From a virus, in the IMG/VR virus record IMGVR_UViG_3300011115_000657, positions 1 through 32,662 of that record: a stretch of 32,662 nucleotides of DNA. One strand, written 5' to 3'. This document shows, piece after piece, positions 14,189 to 22,034 of the stretch (within the stretch, counting starts at the first letter, position 1; each line of letters opens with the position of its first letter). The notes beneath the pieces are model-generated. The model saw nothing but the letters and a program-made list of their open reading frames with translations. It was not told the origin of the DNA and ran no database searches. A program made the translations under genes and the position numbers.

Positions 14189-15462
14189 ATTTTATATTTA
14201 TTAAAAAATACAGTAGTTGCTATTGCTTGATTTATTTTAATTGCCAATTTAGGTTGTCCTAATCTTGCATTTGGATGCAATCTACTTCCAGCAGTTTGTT
14301 CTCCAGTTGTATAATTTAAAGGTTCTGACGACAAATAGGTCTGACTTGGCGATGTGTCGGCTAAAACTAAATCCCAAGTGGGGTTTAACACTTTTAATTC
14401 AGAAACTAAAGCAGTTGTTTCTATACGGATTGCTTGTAATTTAGTAAGACCATTATAAATTCCGAATGTAAATAAAGATATTAATACTGATTTATCTGAA
14501 TCGGCTATTTGATTTATAATCATACATCCATCAGGTCTTTCTTTAAAATATGCACTTATTATATTTTTATATGCAGTTTTATATATACCATCAACTCCTA
14601 GAGTTAAGCAAAAATAAGTAGTTTGTAAAGCATCATTTATTCCTAAATTACAAGATAAAATATCAGGCTTCCAATTTCTAAACAAACCATTTGAAACCTC
14701 CGTTTCCCATATAGTCGTATCTGTTCCGCCTATCCCTATATTTGACATTCTACTTTGTATTCCATTTGTTTTTAAATATTCATTGCATATAACAGGCCAT
14801 ATACCGTGAATTACTCCAGCTCTATTTGCATATTCAAGTTCTTTAACATCGCTTGTTATGCAAAAACTATCCCCCATAACTCCATACATAAAATTAGAAT
14901 CAAATGATTCATCATTTGCAACTTCAACACCTTCTACTATTACAGACCAATTTGTACTTAAATTTTCATCTCTTGAATAATAAAAACTTAATTGTTCACT
15001 ATATTTAACTTTTTTTGGATTGCTAGTAAAATCAATAACTAATGGTGTAGATGCGTTAGTGACATCAAATATTTCATCAGTAAAAACACCATTGTAATTT
15101 AAAACAGATTCTCCATTTAAACCATAAGGACTTCCATCTCTTAACGTTCTAATGCCTAATTTTGACGGATGACTAAATTTAACAGTTATTTTTTTAATAT
15201 ATATTGTTCTACCAGCAAACGGCCATACAAGTCTTGTAGCCATTGTTATCCAAGTATTTTTTGTAATAGGAGTTTGAGGAACTTCATAATATGGATATGT
15301 AACAGAACTCACTGTCTGAGTAGGAATACTTACATTTGAAGAAAGATTACTAAAATTTCCAGCATTTGTAGTTGCTATATAAAATTTTTTTGATTCATTT
15401 CTTAAAACATAATCTAAATCTACTGGTTGTTTTTGTATTGCTACTGGAAAATTTTTTGCCAT
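14185..15462 (-). CDS. Tail-associated SGNH/GDSL hydrolase protein
   Basis: 425 aa. The first 190 residues look like a beta-rich virion attachment domain. The rest carries SGNH blocks: YGVMGDSF with the nucleophile S199, NIGIGGT (G245), LGINDA (274-277, the GxND block) and LHPN with H396. The usual aspartate three residues before the histidine is a serine here (S393-R-L-H), so the enzyme may be a Ser-His dyad or use another acid. Such enzymes on tails remove acetyl or other ester groups from surface polysaccharide. The gene lies directly upstream of the fibre gene and overlaps it by 4 nt, fitting a role in adsorption. Confidence 0.78.
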   Translation of the reverse strand: MAKNFPVAIQKQPVDLDYVLRNESKKFYIATTNAGNFSNLSSNVSIPTQTVSSVTYPYYEVPQTPITKNTWITMATRLVWPFAGRTIYIKKITVKFSHPSKLGIRTLRDGSPYGLNGESVLNYNGVFTDEIFDVTNASTPLVIDFTSNPKKVKYSEQLSFYYSRDENLSTNWSVIVEGVEVANDESFDSNFMYGVMGDSFCITSDVKELEYANRAGVIHGIWPVICNEYLKTNGIQSRMSNIGIGGTDTTIWETEVSNGLFRNWKPDILSCNLGINDALQTTYFCLTLGVDGIYKTAYKNIISAYFKERPDGCMIINQIADSDKSVLISLFTFGIYNGLTKLQAIRIETTALVSELKVLNPTWDLVLADTSPSQTYLSSEPLNYTTGEQTAGSRLHPNARLGQPKLAIKINQAIATTVFFNKYKI

Positions 15463-15479
15463 TACGTTTATTTTTTAAA

Positions 15480-16070
15480 TTATATTTCTTCTACTGCCGC
15501 TATCCACATTCTTACTCCATCAGGATATAAATGATAAATTGTATTTGTTATTCCTTTATTTTCATCATTCAATACTTTTACTATTAATAAGTTAGTTGGT
15601 GTTGGAATTGCAACCATTAACGCATAAGTATTTACTTGTGCAAATTTTGAATATAATGATAAATCAGGATTTTGTAAAAAACCTTCAGGATAATTATATA
15701 TAATTGTTATAATATCCCCAACTACTAAATCATTTAATATTGTAACTATATTTGGATTTGTATAGCTATATGCTGAAGGATGTAATGAGGTTGTATTTAT
15801 AATTACTTGTAATATATTTGTTATTGAATTTTGTAATGAAAATATATTTGTTGATGAATAAGTAAATGTTTCTTTTTCAAATGCAAAAGCTGATATATCA
15901 TTAGCTTCAATGTTATTAATATTAACAGTAGTTAAATTTGGAGTTACTGATATATCTACATAAGTATCAGTTCCACTAACATTAACATCTATTGTTTCAG
16001 ATATAATAGTTGGATTTATAACTACATTATCAATAGTTTCATTAACAATTAAACTAATATTATCTGCCAT
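15480..16070 (-). CDS. Virion-associated beta-rich protein, 196 aa
   Basis: Low charge, rich in I, V, T and N, with repeated NETIDNVVINPTI / SETIDVNVSGT-type strands in the first 50 residues. The C-terminal part ends IYHLYPDGVRMWIAAVEEI. The composition is that of a tail-fibre or baseplate component, and it sits between a baseplate-type Ig-like protein and the SGNH protein. No specific fold is recognised. Confidence 0.65.
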   Translation of the reverse strand: MADNISLIVNETIDNVVINPTIISETIDVNVSGTDTYVDISVTPNLTTVNINNIEANDISAFAFEKETFTYSSTNIFSLQNSITNILQVIINTTSLHPSAYSYTNPNIVTILNDLVVGDIITIIYNYPEGFLQNPDLSLYSKFAQVNTYALMVAIPTPTNLLIVKVLNDENKGITNTIYHLYPDGVRMWIAAVEEI

Positions 16071-16071
16071 A

Positions 16072-16407
16072 TTATCGAGTTACATCATTAGTTACGTAAA
16101 AATTACCACTTATATAAGTTTTAATACTTCCATCTGCTTTATCTAATTCAATATCATAAATGTAATTAGCAGCTTCAATATTTATTATTTGCTTATTAAT
16201 TTTAAATAAACCACTTGCTGCATTAGTTATAGTTATTCCTGCACTTGCAACCGATGTTAAAGATAAATAAACTATACCTCCATATTCCTTTCTTAACTGC
16301 ATTCTTAATGTACATCCAGTTAAATTTAAAGCTACTGAATTAACAAGCATTTGAAAGTTTACCGCTTCAAATGTATCTCCTTTTATATGTGTAAAATCTA
16401 AAGCCAT
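16072..16407 (-). CDS. Baseplate/tail Ig-like domain protein (BppU-N-like)
   Basis: 111 aa with the plan FTHIKGDTFEAVNFQ, LTGCTLRMQLRK, LTSVASAGITITNAASGLF, YIYDIELDKADGSIKTYISG, DVTR. This strand pattern resembles N-terminal domains of baseplate upper proteins (BppU-like), which dock receptor-binding parts to the tail. As a stand-alone domain ahead of the adhesion genes it is probably a virion connector protein. Confidence 0.65.
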   Translation of the reverse strand: MALDFTHIKGDTFEAVNFQMLVNSVALNLTGCTLRMQLRKEYGGIVYLSLTSVASAGITITNAASGLFKINKQIINIEAANYIYDIELDKADGSIKTYISGNFYVTNDVTR

Positions 16408-16410
16408 ATC

Positions 16411-16968
16411 TTAATCGTTTTTATATCTAAAATCTCCTGCTGCATTATCTGGAAAACTTGTAGTTTGTGGCAAAAACCAACCTCCAAAATTAGCAGACAT
16501 AAATGGAATTTGATCTCCTGTTTGTGCTAAATAGTATTCCGGGAACAAAGTATAGTTTACAATCATATAATCAATAAATTTTTGAGTATAATTTTGTGCT
16601 ATTTGTCTTTGTTTCTCTACAAGATAATCAATTTCTGACTTTTCAACTCCTGTACTGTTCTCTGAATTGTGTTTGAATACTCCTTTATTAGCAATAGTAT
16701 AAGAAATAAATGGTAATATCTCCACCATTGACCATTGTATTGTCATTGGTTTTATATAATCATTTAATAATGTTAAGTAATTACCACTTAAAGAACCGGT
16801 AACAATATCATTATTAATCTTTTCATATAATCTTGAACCTAAATAACTAAAGATATGCGTATCTTGTGCTATTATTACAAATTGTTTTGTCTTATCCGGA
16901 TCTATATTTCCATTTAAAACAGTCATTTGTTTTAATTCCTTATCGGTTATAAATAGTGCTTTTGCCAT
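16411..16968 (-). CDS. Head-tail connector-type structural protein, 185 aa
   Basis: It begins MAKALFITDKELKQMTVLNG and continues with helices around AQDTHIFSYLGSRLYEKI. The same start-and-helix plan occurs in a family next to portal genes in Bacteroidota phages (I believe DUF6712, from memory only). The stop of the portal gene shares a base with its ATG. Neck or connector function is inferred from position and size. Confidence 0.6.
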   Translation of the reverse strand: MAKALFITDKELKQMTVLNGNIDPDKTKQFVIIAQDTHIFSYLGSRLYEKINNDIVTGSLSGNYLTLLNDYIKPMTIQWSMVEILPFISYTIANKGVFKHNSENSTGVEKSEIDYLVEKQRQIAQNYTQKFIDYMIVNYTLFPEYYLAQTGDQIPFMSANFGGWFLPQTTSFPDNAAGDFRYKND

Positions 16969-18698
16969 TATCCTTTATAATTTGGGTGATGTCCTATATT
17001 TGGCATATCTATTGGTGCTATTTTTGACTCTGCTAATCCTGCAGGAGTTGGTTTATATCCTGCAATACTATCAACTTCTTGACTTGAAGATAATGATTTA
17101 TCTACATAAGGAGTTCCATCAGTTTTAGTTTTCAATCTATATAAATTTTCGTTCCAATAATGTGAACAAGCTACACCGCCTTTATATTTAAAAAGTGAAT
17201 AGCTTTGACCTTCGTGTCCAAAGTCTTTATTAACTCCTTGAAATGATGCCTGGTCTATATCTTCTTTTCTATATACTACTCCATTATTAGTACGTGTCAT
17301 CATTTTAACACAAAAATTTCGTGAATTAGGCTTATTGTAACGAGCAGCATATTCATATCTAACTTTATAAGTATCTTGGTCTAAATAACTTTTAGCACTT
17401 GGATTAGATTTAATTATATCAGCTAATTTTTGAAGCGTTGTTTTTTTTTCAACTATTAAATTATTTGCCCAATCTTCAATAGATATATTTTTATCTGAAT
17501 ATTCTCTTTTATCTACTAATTCCCATTCATCTGTAATTGACTCTCCTTCTAAACTATCAATATCAAAATGATCGTGTACTTCTTCACTCATTTGAACCGG
17601 TGCAATATCTTCAGGATGCATTGCATCAACTAAAGGATTTAAAGGTTTAAATGTTAAATCTAAACTAATTTTGTTATATGCTAAAATCTTGTCTATACCA
17701 TCGCAAAATTGTTCCTGATTAGGTATTACTACATTATTATCAAATAATACAAATGCGGTCTTTAATTCGTCTGCATTAGAACTAAATCCACTTGCAGATG
17801 GAATGCCAAATAATAATCCGGATGTTACACCGTGAGATAACATTATTTTAGCTCTTGCTTCATTACTCAAATACTCATATTGCTGAGCTGCATTATCTAA
17901 TCCAACTGAATCAATAGTAGTCTTTTTACTTTCTTCTGAATTAAATGATATAATTAATTTTTTACCACTTGCCCCTGTAGTTTGGCTAACTACTGAATCG
18001 TTTATAGTTCTTTGTTGATCTTCTGTTGGAATTCCATTGTTAAAGTTAATTATTTTTAACGGTGTAAATCCTGTTTCAACTAATGAGATTAAGTATTCTG
18101 AAATATCCTCCTCTAATTTTGCATAAGAAATACCACCTAAATAAGATACAGAACTAAAATATTTTTGACCAATTGTGTAATTACCAATCATTAATATCTC
18201 AAGTGTTCTATCTCCATTACCAAATGATGGTATTAATGTAGGTGGAAAATCTCTTAATTTATCCCAATTATCCGAGTAGTAATAATTCTCAATAATACCT
18301 TCTTTATTGCATTTTTGTGGTCTTAATAAATGAACCGGCATATGCTGAACATCAACAATAGTCTTTTTATTTTTAGCATAAATAACCTGTAATGCACATT
18401 GACCTAATAAATACATATCTGTAACTGCTCTTTTAGTAGTTTCTTTACTAAAAAGCATTTTCATTTGTGCATATTCATTTGGTTTACGTGCAGCATCTCT
18501 TGCATCTAATCCTTTACCAAAAATCAATTTAACGATATTATTGATAACTTGGTTATTAGTTGTAGAGTTATTATAACAATCTATCAAAAATTGATAATAA
18601 TCATTTTTATCTCCAAACTTAACCCAATCATCTTGCCTATTCTCAACCGCTTTTGGAGGATTATAAGCTTTTAATTCTATTATGTGGTTATTACTCAT
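16968..18698 (-). CDS. Portal protein with extra C-terminal domain
   Basis: 576 aa. The N-terminal 370 residues match a phage portal: conserved start (NRQDDWVKFGDKNDYYQFLIDCYNNS), a GKGL turn, YLLGQCALQVIY, HMPVHLLRP, a long central helix region and SGLLFGIPSASGFSSNADE before the crown. It would form the dodecameric DNA gate of the head. Beyond about 390 there is a further part (SRNFCVKMMTRTNNGVVYRKEDI ... FGHEGQSYSLFKYKGGVACSHYW) that I associate with C-terminal domains of Bacteroidota head proteins, not with the portal core. It lies downstream of the capsid genes rather than next to the terminase, which is unusual. Confidence 0.85.
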   Translation of the reverse strand: MSNNHIIELKAYNPPKAVENRQDDWVKFGDKNDYYQFLIDCYNNSTTNNQVINNIVKLIFGKGLDARDAARKPNEYAQMKMLFSKETTKRAVTDMYLLGQCALQVIYAKNKKTIVDVQHMPVHLLRPQKCNKEGIIENYYYSDNWDKLRDFPPTLIPSFGNGDRTLEILMIGNYTIGQKYFSSVSYLGGISYAKLEEDISEYLISLVETGFTPLKIINFNNGIPTEDQQRTINDSVVSQTTGASGKKLIISFNSEESKKTTIDSVGLDNAAQQYEYLSNEARAKIMLSHGVTSGLLFGIPSASGFSSNADELKTAFVLFDNNVVIPNQEQFCDGIDKILAYNKISLDLTFKPLNPLVDAMHPEDIAPVQMSEEVHDHFDIDSLEGESITDEWELVDKREYSDKNISIEDWANNLIVEKKTTLQKLADIIKSNPSAKSYLDQDTYKVRYEYAARYNKPNSRNFCVKMMTRTNNGVVYRKEDIDQASFQGVNKDFGHEGQSYSLFKYKGGVACSHYWNENLYRLKTKTDGTPYVDKSLSSSQEVDSIAGYKPTPAGLAESKIAPIDMPNIGHHPNYKG

Positions 18699-19020
18699 AA
18701 AATACTGTATCAGATGCAGCAGCGTTTACATATGCTCCATTATTAATTGAATATTCATCTGCAGTTTGATTAGTGCAGAAAATTTTATCTAAATATATTA
18801 TATTACCGGATATATCTTTTACCGTAAAATTATAAAAATGATTTTCAACTAAAGTAAATACAAGAGTTGCAGTTAGATAATATTCATTTTTATAAAAAGA
18901 TGGTGTTATTACAGTTTCTACTTGTGTACTTTCATTTCTCAATGTAATAGAATATGCTTCCATATTACGAGGAATAAAAGATACTTGTTGAGCTGATGTA
19001 GATTGTAATAGTTTAATCAT
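18691..19020 (-). CDS. Small structural protein, 109 aa, first gene of the portal operon
   Basis: Beta-rich (FIPRNMEAYSITLRNESTQ, YYLTATLVFTL, FTVKDISGNIIYLDKIF) with a serine/alanine-rich end; the look is that of an Ig-like or virion decoration protein. No exact family recognised. It overlaps the portal start by 8 nt. A phage-type late promoter motif ends 3 nt before its ATG, and a strong terminator lies just beyond that, so it opens a new transcription unit. Confidence 0.65.
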   Translation of the reverse strand: MIKLLQSTSAQQVSFIPRNMEAYSITLRNESTQVETVITPSFYKNEYYLTATLVFTLVENHFYNFTVKDISGNIIYLDKIFCTNQTADEYSINNGAYVNAAASDTVFYE

Positions 19021-19023
19021 ATT

Positions 19024-19053
19024 ATAATAACAATTTTTACCCTATATTGTTTC
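19024..19053 (-). promoter_or_regulatory. Phage late promoter motif, portal operon
   Basis: GAAACAA (19053-19047), 13 nt, TTGTTATTAT (19033-19024) on the minus strand, then AAT and the ATG at 19020. This is one of four sites with the same two boxes and exactly the same spacing. It sits directly after a terminator. Confidence 0.7.
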
Positions 19054-19083
19054 AAAAAAAAACCCCTATAATAAAATAGGGGT
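19054..19083 (-). terminator. Rho-independent terminator after the tail tube gene
   Basis: On the minus strand ACCCCTAT (19083-19076) pairs perfectly with ATAGGGGT (19069-19062) over a 6-nt loop, followed by a T9 tract (plus-strand A at 19054-19062). It ends the head operon and touches the next late promoter. Confidence 0.9.
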
Positions 19084-19125
19084 AATTTAAAAAAAGACTT
19101 AAAGGCTGATCTTATGGTAAGCGAT

Positions 19126-19674
19126 TTAAGTTCCTACTGTAATTGTTCCGCCTACTACTGTTGTAATAGCACCTGATAAGAAATTAGCAGCTAATTTTTC
19201 CATACCTTGAAATTCAATAGTATATCCACTTAAATCACCTAAAGCAGTTCCTGTAACAACTGTACCACCTGTAGCATCCATTCCTTGCTCTAAACCTGCA
19301 AAGAATAAATTACCATTGTTATCTTCAACAATCATTTGTGGTCTTGAATAAGCCAAAAGTTTTAATTGTTGATGACTTACTGCATTTAACTTTTTAAGTT
19401 GTAATGCTAATTTTTGTTCAAAAAATGTAGTTCCGTTTTCACGTGAACTTGTCATAGTTTGGTCAAATGAATTTGTTCCTTTCAAATCATATTTAACTGC
19501 TGTAATTGTAGCAGCACCACTATTAGAAGCAATAGCATCTGATAAAGTAGTTGTACCATATACGAAAGTTGAAGGAGCAATATATCCACTTGAAATAATG
19601 TAAACAGATCTTAATCCACCTACGCTTGATTTAGTTGGCTCAAGTCTGCCGAGTGTAAACGCTTCTGCTGGCAT
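19126..19674 (-). CDS. Probable major tail tube protein
   Basis: 182 aa. The middle, TFFEQKLALQLKKLNAVSHQQLKLLAYSRPQMIVEDNNGNLFFAGLEQGMDATGG, followed by GYTIEFQGMEKLAANFL, resembles tail tube proteins of Bacteroidota siphophages, with a beta core and one helix. The gene lies after the major capsid gene and behind an internal terminator, which would set its level below that of the capsid. Placement between capsid and portal rather than next to the tape measure is unusual, so a head decoration protein is a weaker alternative. Confidence 0.6.
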   Translation of the reverse strand: MPAEAFTLGRLEPTKSSVGGLRSVYIISSGYIAPSTFVYGTTTLSDAIASNSGAATITAVKYDLKGTNSFDQTMTSSRENGTTFFEQKLALQLKKLNAVSHQQLKLLAYSRPQMIVEDNNGNLFFAGLEQGMDATGGTVVTGTALGDLSGYTIEFQGMEKLAANFLSGAITTVVGGTITVGT

Positions 19675-19688
19675 AGTTTTAAAGTTTT

Positions 19689-19712
19689 AAAAAGGGGATT
19701 TTTACATCCCCT
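19689..19712 (-). terminator. Internal terminator between capsid and tail tube genes
   Basis: On the minus strand AGGGGAT (19712-19706) pairs with ATCCCCT (19699-19693) over a 6-nt loop, followed by T5 (plus-strand A at 19689-19693). No promoter is visible between it and the ATG at 19674, so partial read-through must express the downstream gene. Confidence 0.8.
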
Positions 19713-19725
19713 AATTTATTATTAA

Positions 19726-20742
19726 TTATCCTCCGTAAAGAACTCCTTTTGTAGCTTGACCAACATTGGCAGCTAAAGTATAGATAGCTCTTACAAATTG
19801 AGTATCTCCATCATTAACGGTTTTACCGATTTCAAAACGGTTTACGTCATCTAACAAGTCAGTATTCCAAGATACTGCTGCTGGTCTTTGAGCATAAGCC
19901 ATCAAGTTATTTGGAGTTGGAACAAATACCATTTCAACACCATTATAGAAACATTTTGCATCATTAGATGCTCCATCAAATAAGAAGTTTATTTGTTGAG
20001 CGGCACCTACTGCATTGTTAGCTATTCTTGCTAATTGTTTCCAAGCTCTTGGGCAATAGATTTTAACAGGTGATAATGTATCAGCTAATATTTCTGCAGG
20101 AATAGCAGCATATATTAAAGCACATTGAGCAGCAATGTTAGCAGATGTTACAGTAGTACCTGTTACTTTGATATAACCACCTACTGCAGCATTATCATAA
20201 AGTACTTTAGCAAATACACCATCAACTGGTCCTGCAGTTAAAGCAGCTACTGCAGTTTGAGTTGCAGCAGTAATAGATCCTTGTCCTGCACCGGGAGTTA
20301 AAGCAGCAATTGCAGTTTTTGTAGCAGAAGTAATACCACCCCAAAATTGAGATTCAGCATCTTCTGAAACGTTTGGAGCATATTGAGCTAATACAGTTGA
20401 AGCAAACTCGTTACTATCAATGTTAAATGCACCTGGACTCATTGAACGACCAAAACGACCTGCTCTCAAAGACTCTTGTAAGAATGTTTGTTTGTATTCA
20501 AGTTTAGTAGGTGTAATGATTCTATCAGTAATAGTCATTGAACCACTATTAGATAATGCAGCACCTGTATAAAGTTGTGCAGTTACTGCTACTGATGCTT
20601 CAGTAAAAATTGTACCTGCTTTGATGTCTGTGTTAAATGTAACATACCCATCAGCGATTGTTTTGTTAGCGAATAAAACTTCCTCAAGGATAGGTTCTAC
20701 TGCTTTTCCTCTAATGTCTACCGAAGTATAAGAAATTGCCAT
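19726..20742 (-). CDS. Major capsid protein (HK97-like)
   Basis: 338 aa, with the sequence feel of small HK97-fold capsids of Bacteroidota phages. The N-arm region (SYTSVDIRGKAVEPILEEVLFANKTI) is followed by an E-loop region with a long strand-rich stretch (TDRIITPTKLEYKQTF), then SPVKIYCPRAWKQLARI and a C-terminal NRFEIGKTVNDGDTQFVRAIYTL. It comes right after protease and scaffold genes, the normal order. A near-repeat of about 15 residues with a 20-residue period occurs at 137-171 (ITSATKTAIAALTPG / ITAATQTAVAALTAG). Capsid autocleavage by the upstream protease is possible but not visible. Confidence 0.88.
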   Translation of the reverse strand: MAISYTSVDIRGKAVEPILEEVLFANKTIADGYVTFNTDIKAGTIFTEASVAVTAQLYTGAALSNSGSMTITDRIITPTKLEYKQTFLQESLRAGRFGRSMSPGAFNIDSNEFASTVLAQYAPNVSEDAESQFWGGITSATKTAIAALTPGAGQGSITAATQTAVAALTAGPVDGVFAKVLYDNAAVGGYIKVTGTTVTSANIAAQCALIYAAIPAEILADTLSPVKIYCPRAWKQLARIANNAVGAAQQINFLFDGASNDAKCFYNGVEMVFVPTPNNLMAYAQRPAAVSWNTDLLDDVNRFEIGKTVNDGDTQFVRAIYTLAANVGQATKGVLYGG

Positions 20743-20748
20743 ATTTTA

Positions 20749-21294
20749 TTATTTTAAATTTTGTTTAATTAATCTGAATTTTTCGAGTGCAGTCATCTCT
20801 CTATTTACTGCTGGTTCTGGATTAGTTACAATTGCTTTAGCTCCTGCTTCTTCTAATTCCACTTTCAATGCTTCTAATTCTACTTTTAATGCTTTGTTTT
20901 CAGCTTCTAATTTTTCAACCTCAACTTTAACTTCTGCAAAAAATGTTTCTTTAGTAATTGTATCAACTACTTTTTTAATAGCTGGAGTTTCAGCAGATGC
21001 TTCAACTACAGGAGCTTCTTCTGGCATAGGAGCTTCTTCTTCAGGAGCTTCTACTGGTTTTACCTCTTTGATAATTCCTTCAACTTCTACTACTATAATC
21101 ATTCCATCAACTGTTTCATATTCTCCAATCGGAGCAGGAACAATTCCTTCAGATGTAACTATACCAACTGAATAATCAGGTTCAAATGATTCAGCTTCTA
21201 AAACGGTAATACCATCTACTAATTTCATTTGTTCTAATTTTACTTCAATTGATAAAAGTGCTTTAATTTTGTTTAATGTGTTTTTAAACTCCAT
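20749..21294 (-). CDS. Head scaffolding protein
   Basis: 181 aa. An N-terminal globular-looking part is followed by an acidic, proline- and alanine-rich linker (VEAPEEEAPMPEEAPVVEA, about 81-100) and a strong coiled coil (VEVEKLEAENKALKVELEAL, about 125-150). The end is basic (ALEKFRLIKQNLK), typical of the segment that binds capsid protein. The position between the protease and capsid genes agrees. It is expected to be made in bulk and removed by the protease during head maturation. It overlaps the protease gene by 11 nt. Confidence 0.8.
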   Translation of the reverse strand: MEFKNTLNKIKALLSIEVKLEQMKLVDGITVLEAESFEPDYSVGIVTSEGIVPAPIGEYETVDGMIIVVEVEGIIKEVKPVEAPEEEAPMPEEAPVVEASAETPAIKKVVDTITKETFFAEVKVEVEKLEAENKALKVELEALKVELEEAGAKAIVTNPEPAVNREMTALEKFRLIKQNLK

Positions 21295-21853
21295 TGATTA
21301 AATCTTTTATTTTGTTATACATTAATTCATCTTCAGACATTTCTAATTTTTCATTAAAAAATCCTTCGATTGAAAATCCTTTGATCTCACCAGATTTAAC
21401 TTTATCTTTTATATCCGGATTGTCAATTGATATAGCAACCATCCAAGTATTAATAGGATAATCAAATCCATACATAACACTCTTATCATTTACCATATCC
21501 TCTTTTAGCCACGTTTCAACAACTGTTACGCCTTCAACTTTAGACTTGTGTTGTAAGGTCGATTCCGATTGATAACCGTTTTTCATAAATTTATGTGCAG
21601 TTTTTTGGATTGTATCACCACTAAAAAATACCTGGTATATTTCTCCATCTTCTCCCATTCTGTCTATTTTCATATCCGGAATAAGAACTGCACCTAATAA
21701 TATATTTTTTTTAGATTCAATTTCTTTAAATTCAATCTTATGCTCTTTTGATAATGCAATCCAATTTTCTTGAATTGCAGGATGATCAACTAAAGAAATA
21801 GCAAACACACCGTCTTGCTCCTCATCTAAAACCAATTCAAAAACTTTCTTCAT
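21284..21853 (-). CDS. Prohead protease, XkdF-like
   Basis: 189 aa. Hallmarks in order: GVFAISLVDHPAI (15-27), LLGAVLIPDMKIDRM (52-66), STLQHKS with a likely catalytic H102, WLKEDMVNDKS, NTWMVAISI and GEIKGFSIEGFF with a likely nucleophile S161. This is the XkdF family of phage serine proteases that process the scaffold and capsid. It is first in the head operon, directly behind a late promoter motif that ends 3 nt before the ATG, so its message may lack a leader. Confidence 0.85.
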   Translation of the reverse strand: MKKVFELVLDEEQDGVFAISLVDHPAIQENWIALSKEHKIEFKEIESKKNILLGAVLIPDMKIDRMGEDGEIYQVFFSGDTIQKTAHKFMKNGYQSESTLQHKSKVEGVTVVETWLKEDMVNDKSVMYGFDYPINTWMVAISIDNPDIKDKVKSGEIKGFSIEGFFNEKLEMSEDELMYNKIKDLINGV

Positions 21854-21856
21854 ATT

Positions 21857-21886
21857 ACTATAACAATAAAACCCTGTTTTTGTTTC
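21857..21886 (-). promoter_or_regulatory. Phage late promoter motif, head operon (module B)
   Basis: GAAACAA (21886-21880), 13 nt, TTGTTATAGT (21866-21857) on the minus strand, then AAT and the ATG at 21853. Module B has this phage motif where modules A and C have a host-type promoter. Confidence 0.7.
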
Positions 21887-21970
21887 ACACTATTTTTATT
21901 TAGACTAATTCTAAATAAACATTTATACTCTTTATATATATATTTAATCTTTTTTTTTAAAAAATTTAAT

Positions 21971-22016
21971 AAAAAAGGGGTACCCCCTAAAATGAAACGT
22001 CTTTTTTAGGGGGGGT
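21971..22016 (-). terminator. G/C-run hairpin terminator after the tape measure (module B)
   Basis: CCCCCTAAAA (minus, 22013-22004) pairs perfectly over 10 bp with TTTTAGGGGG (21992-21983), followed by TACCCC and T6 (plus-strand A at 21971-21976). It begins 19 nt beyond the tape measure stop (22035). Confidence 0.8.
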
Positions 22017-22034
22017 ATATAAAAACATATAAAA

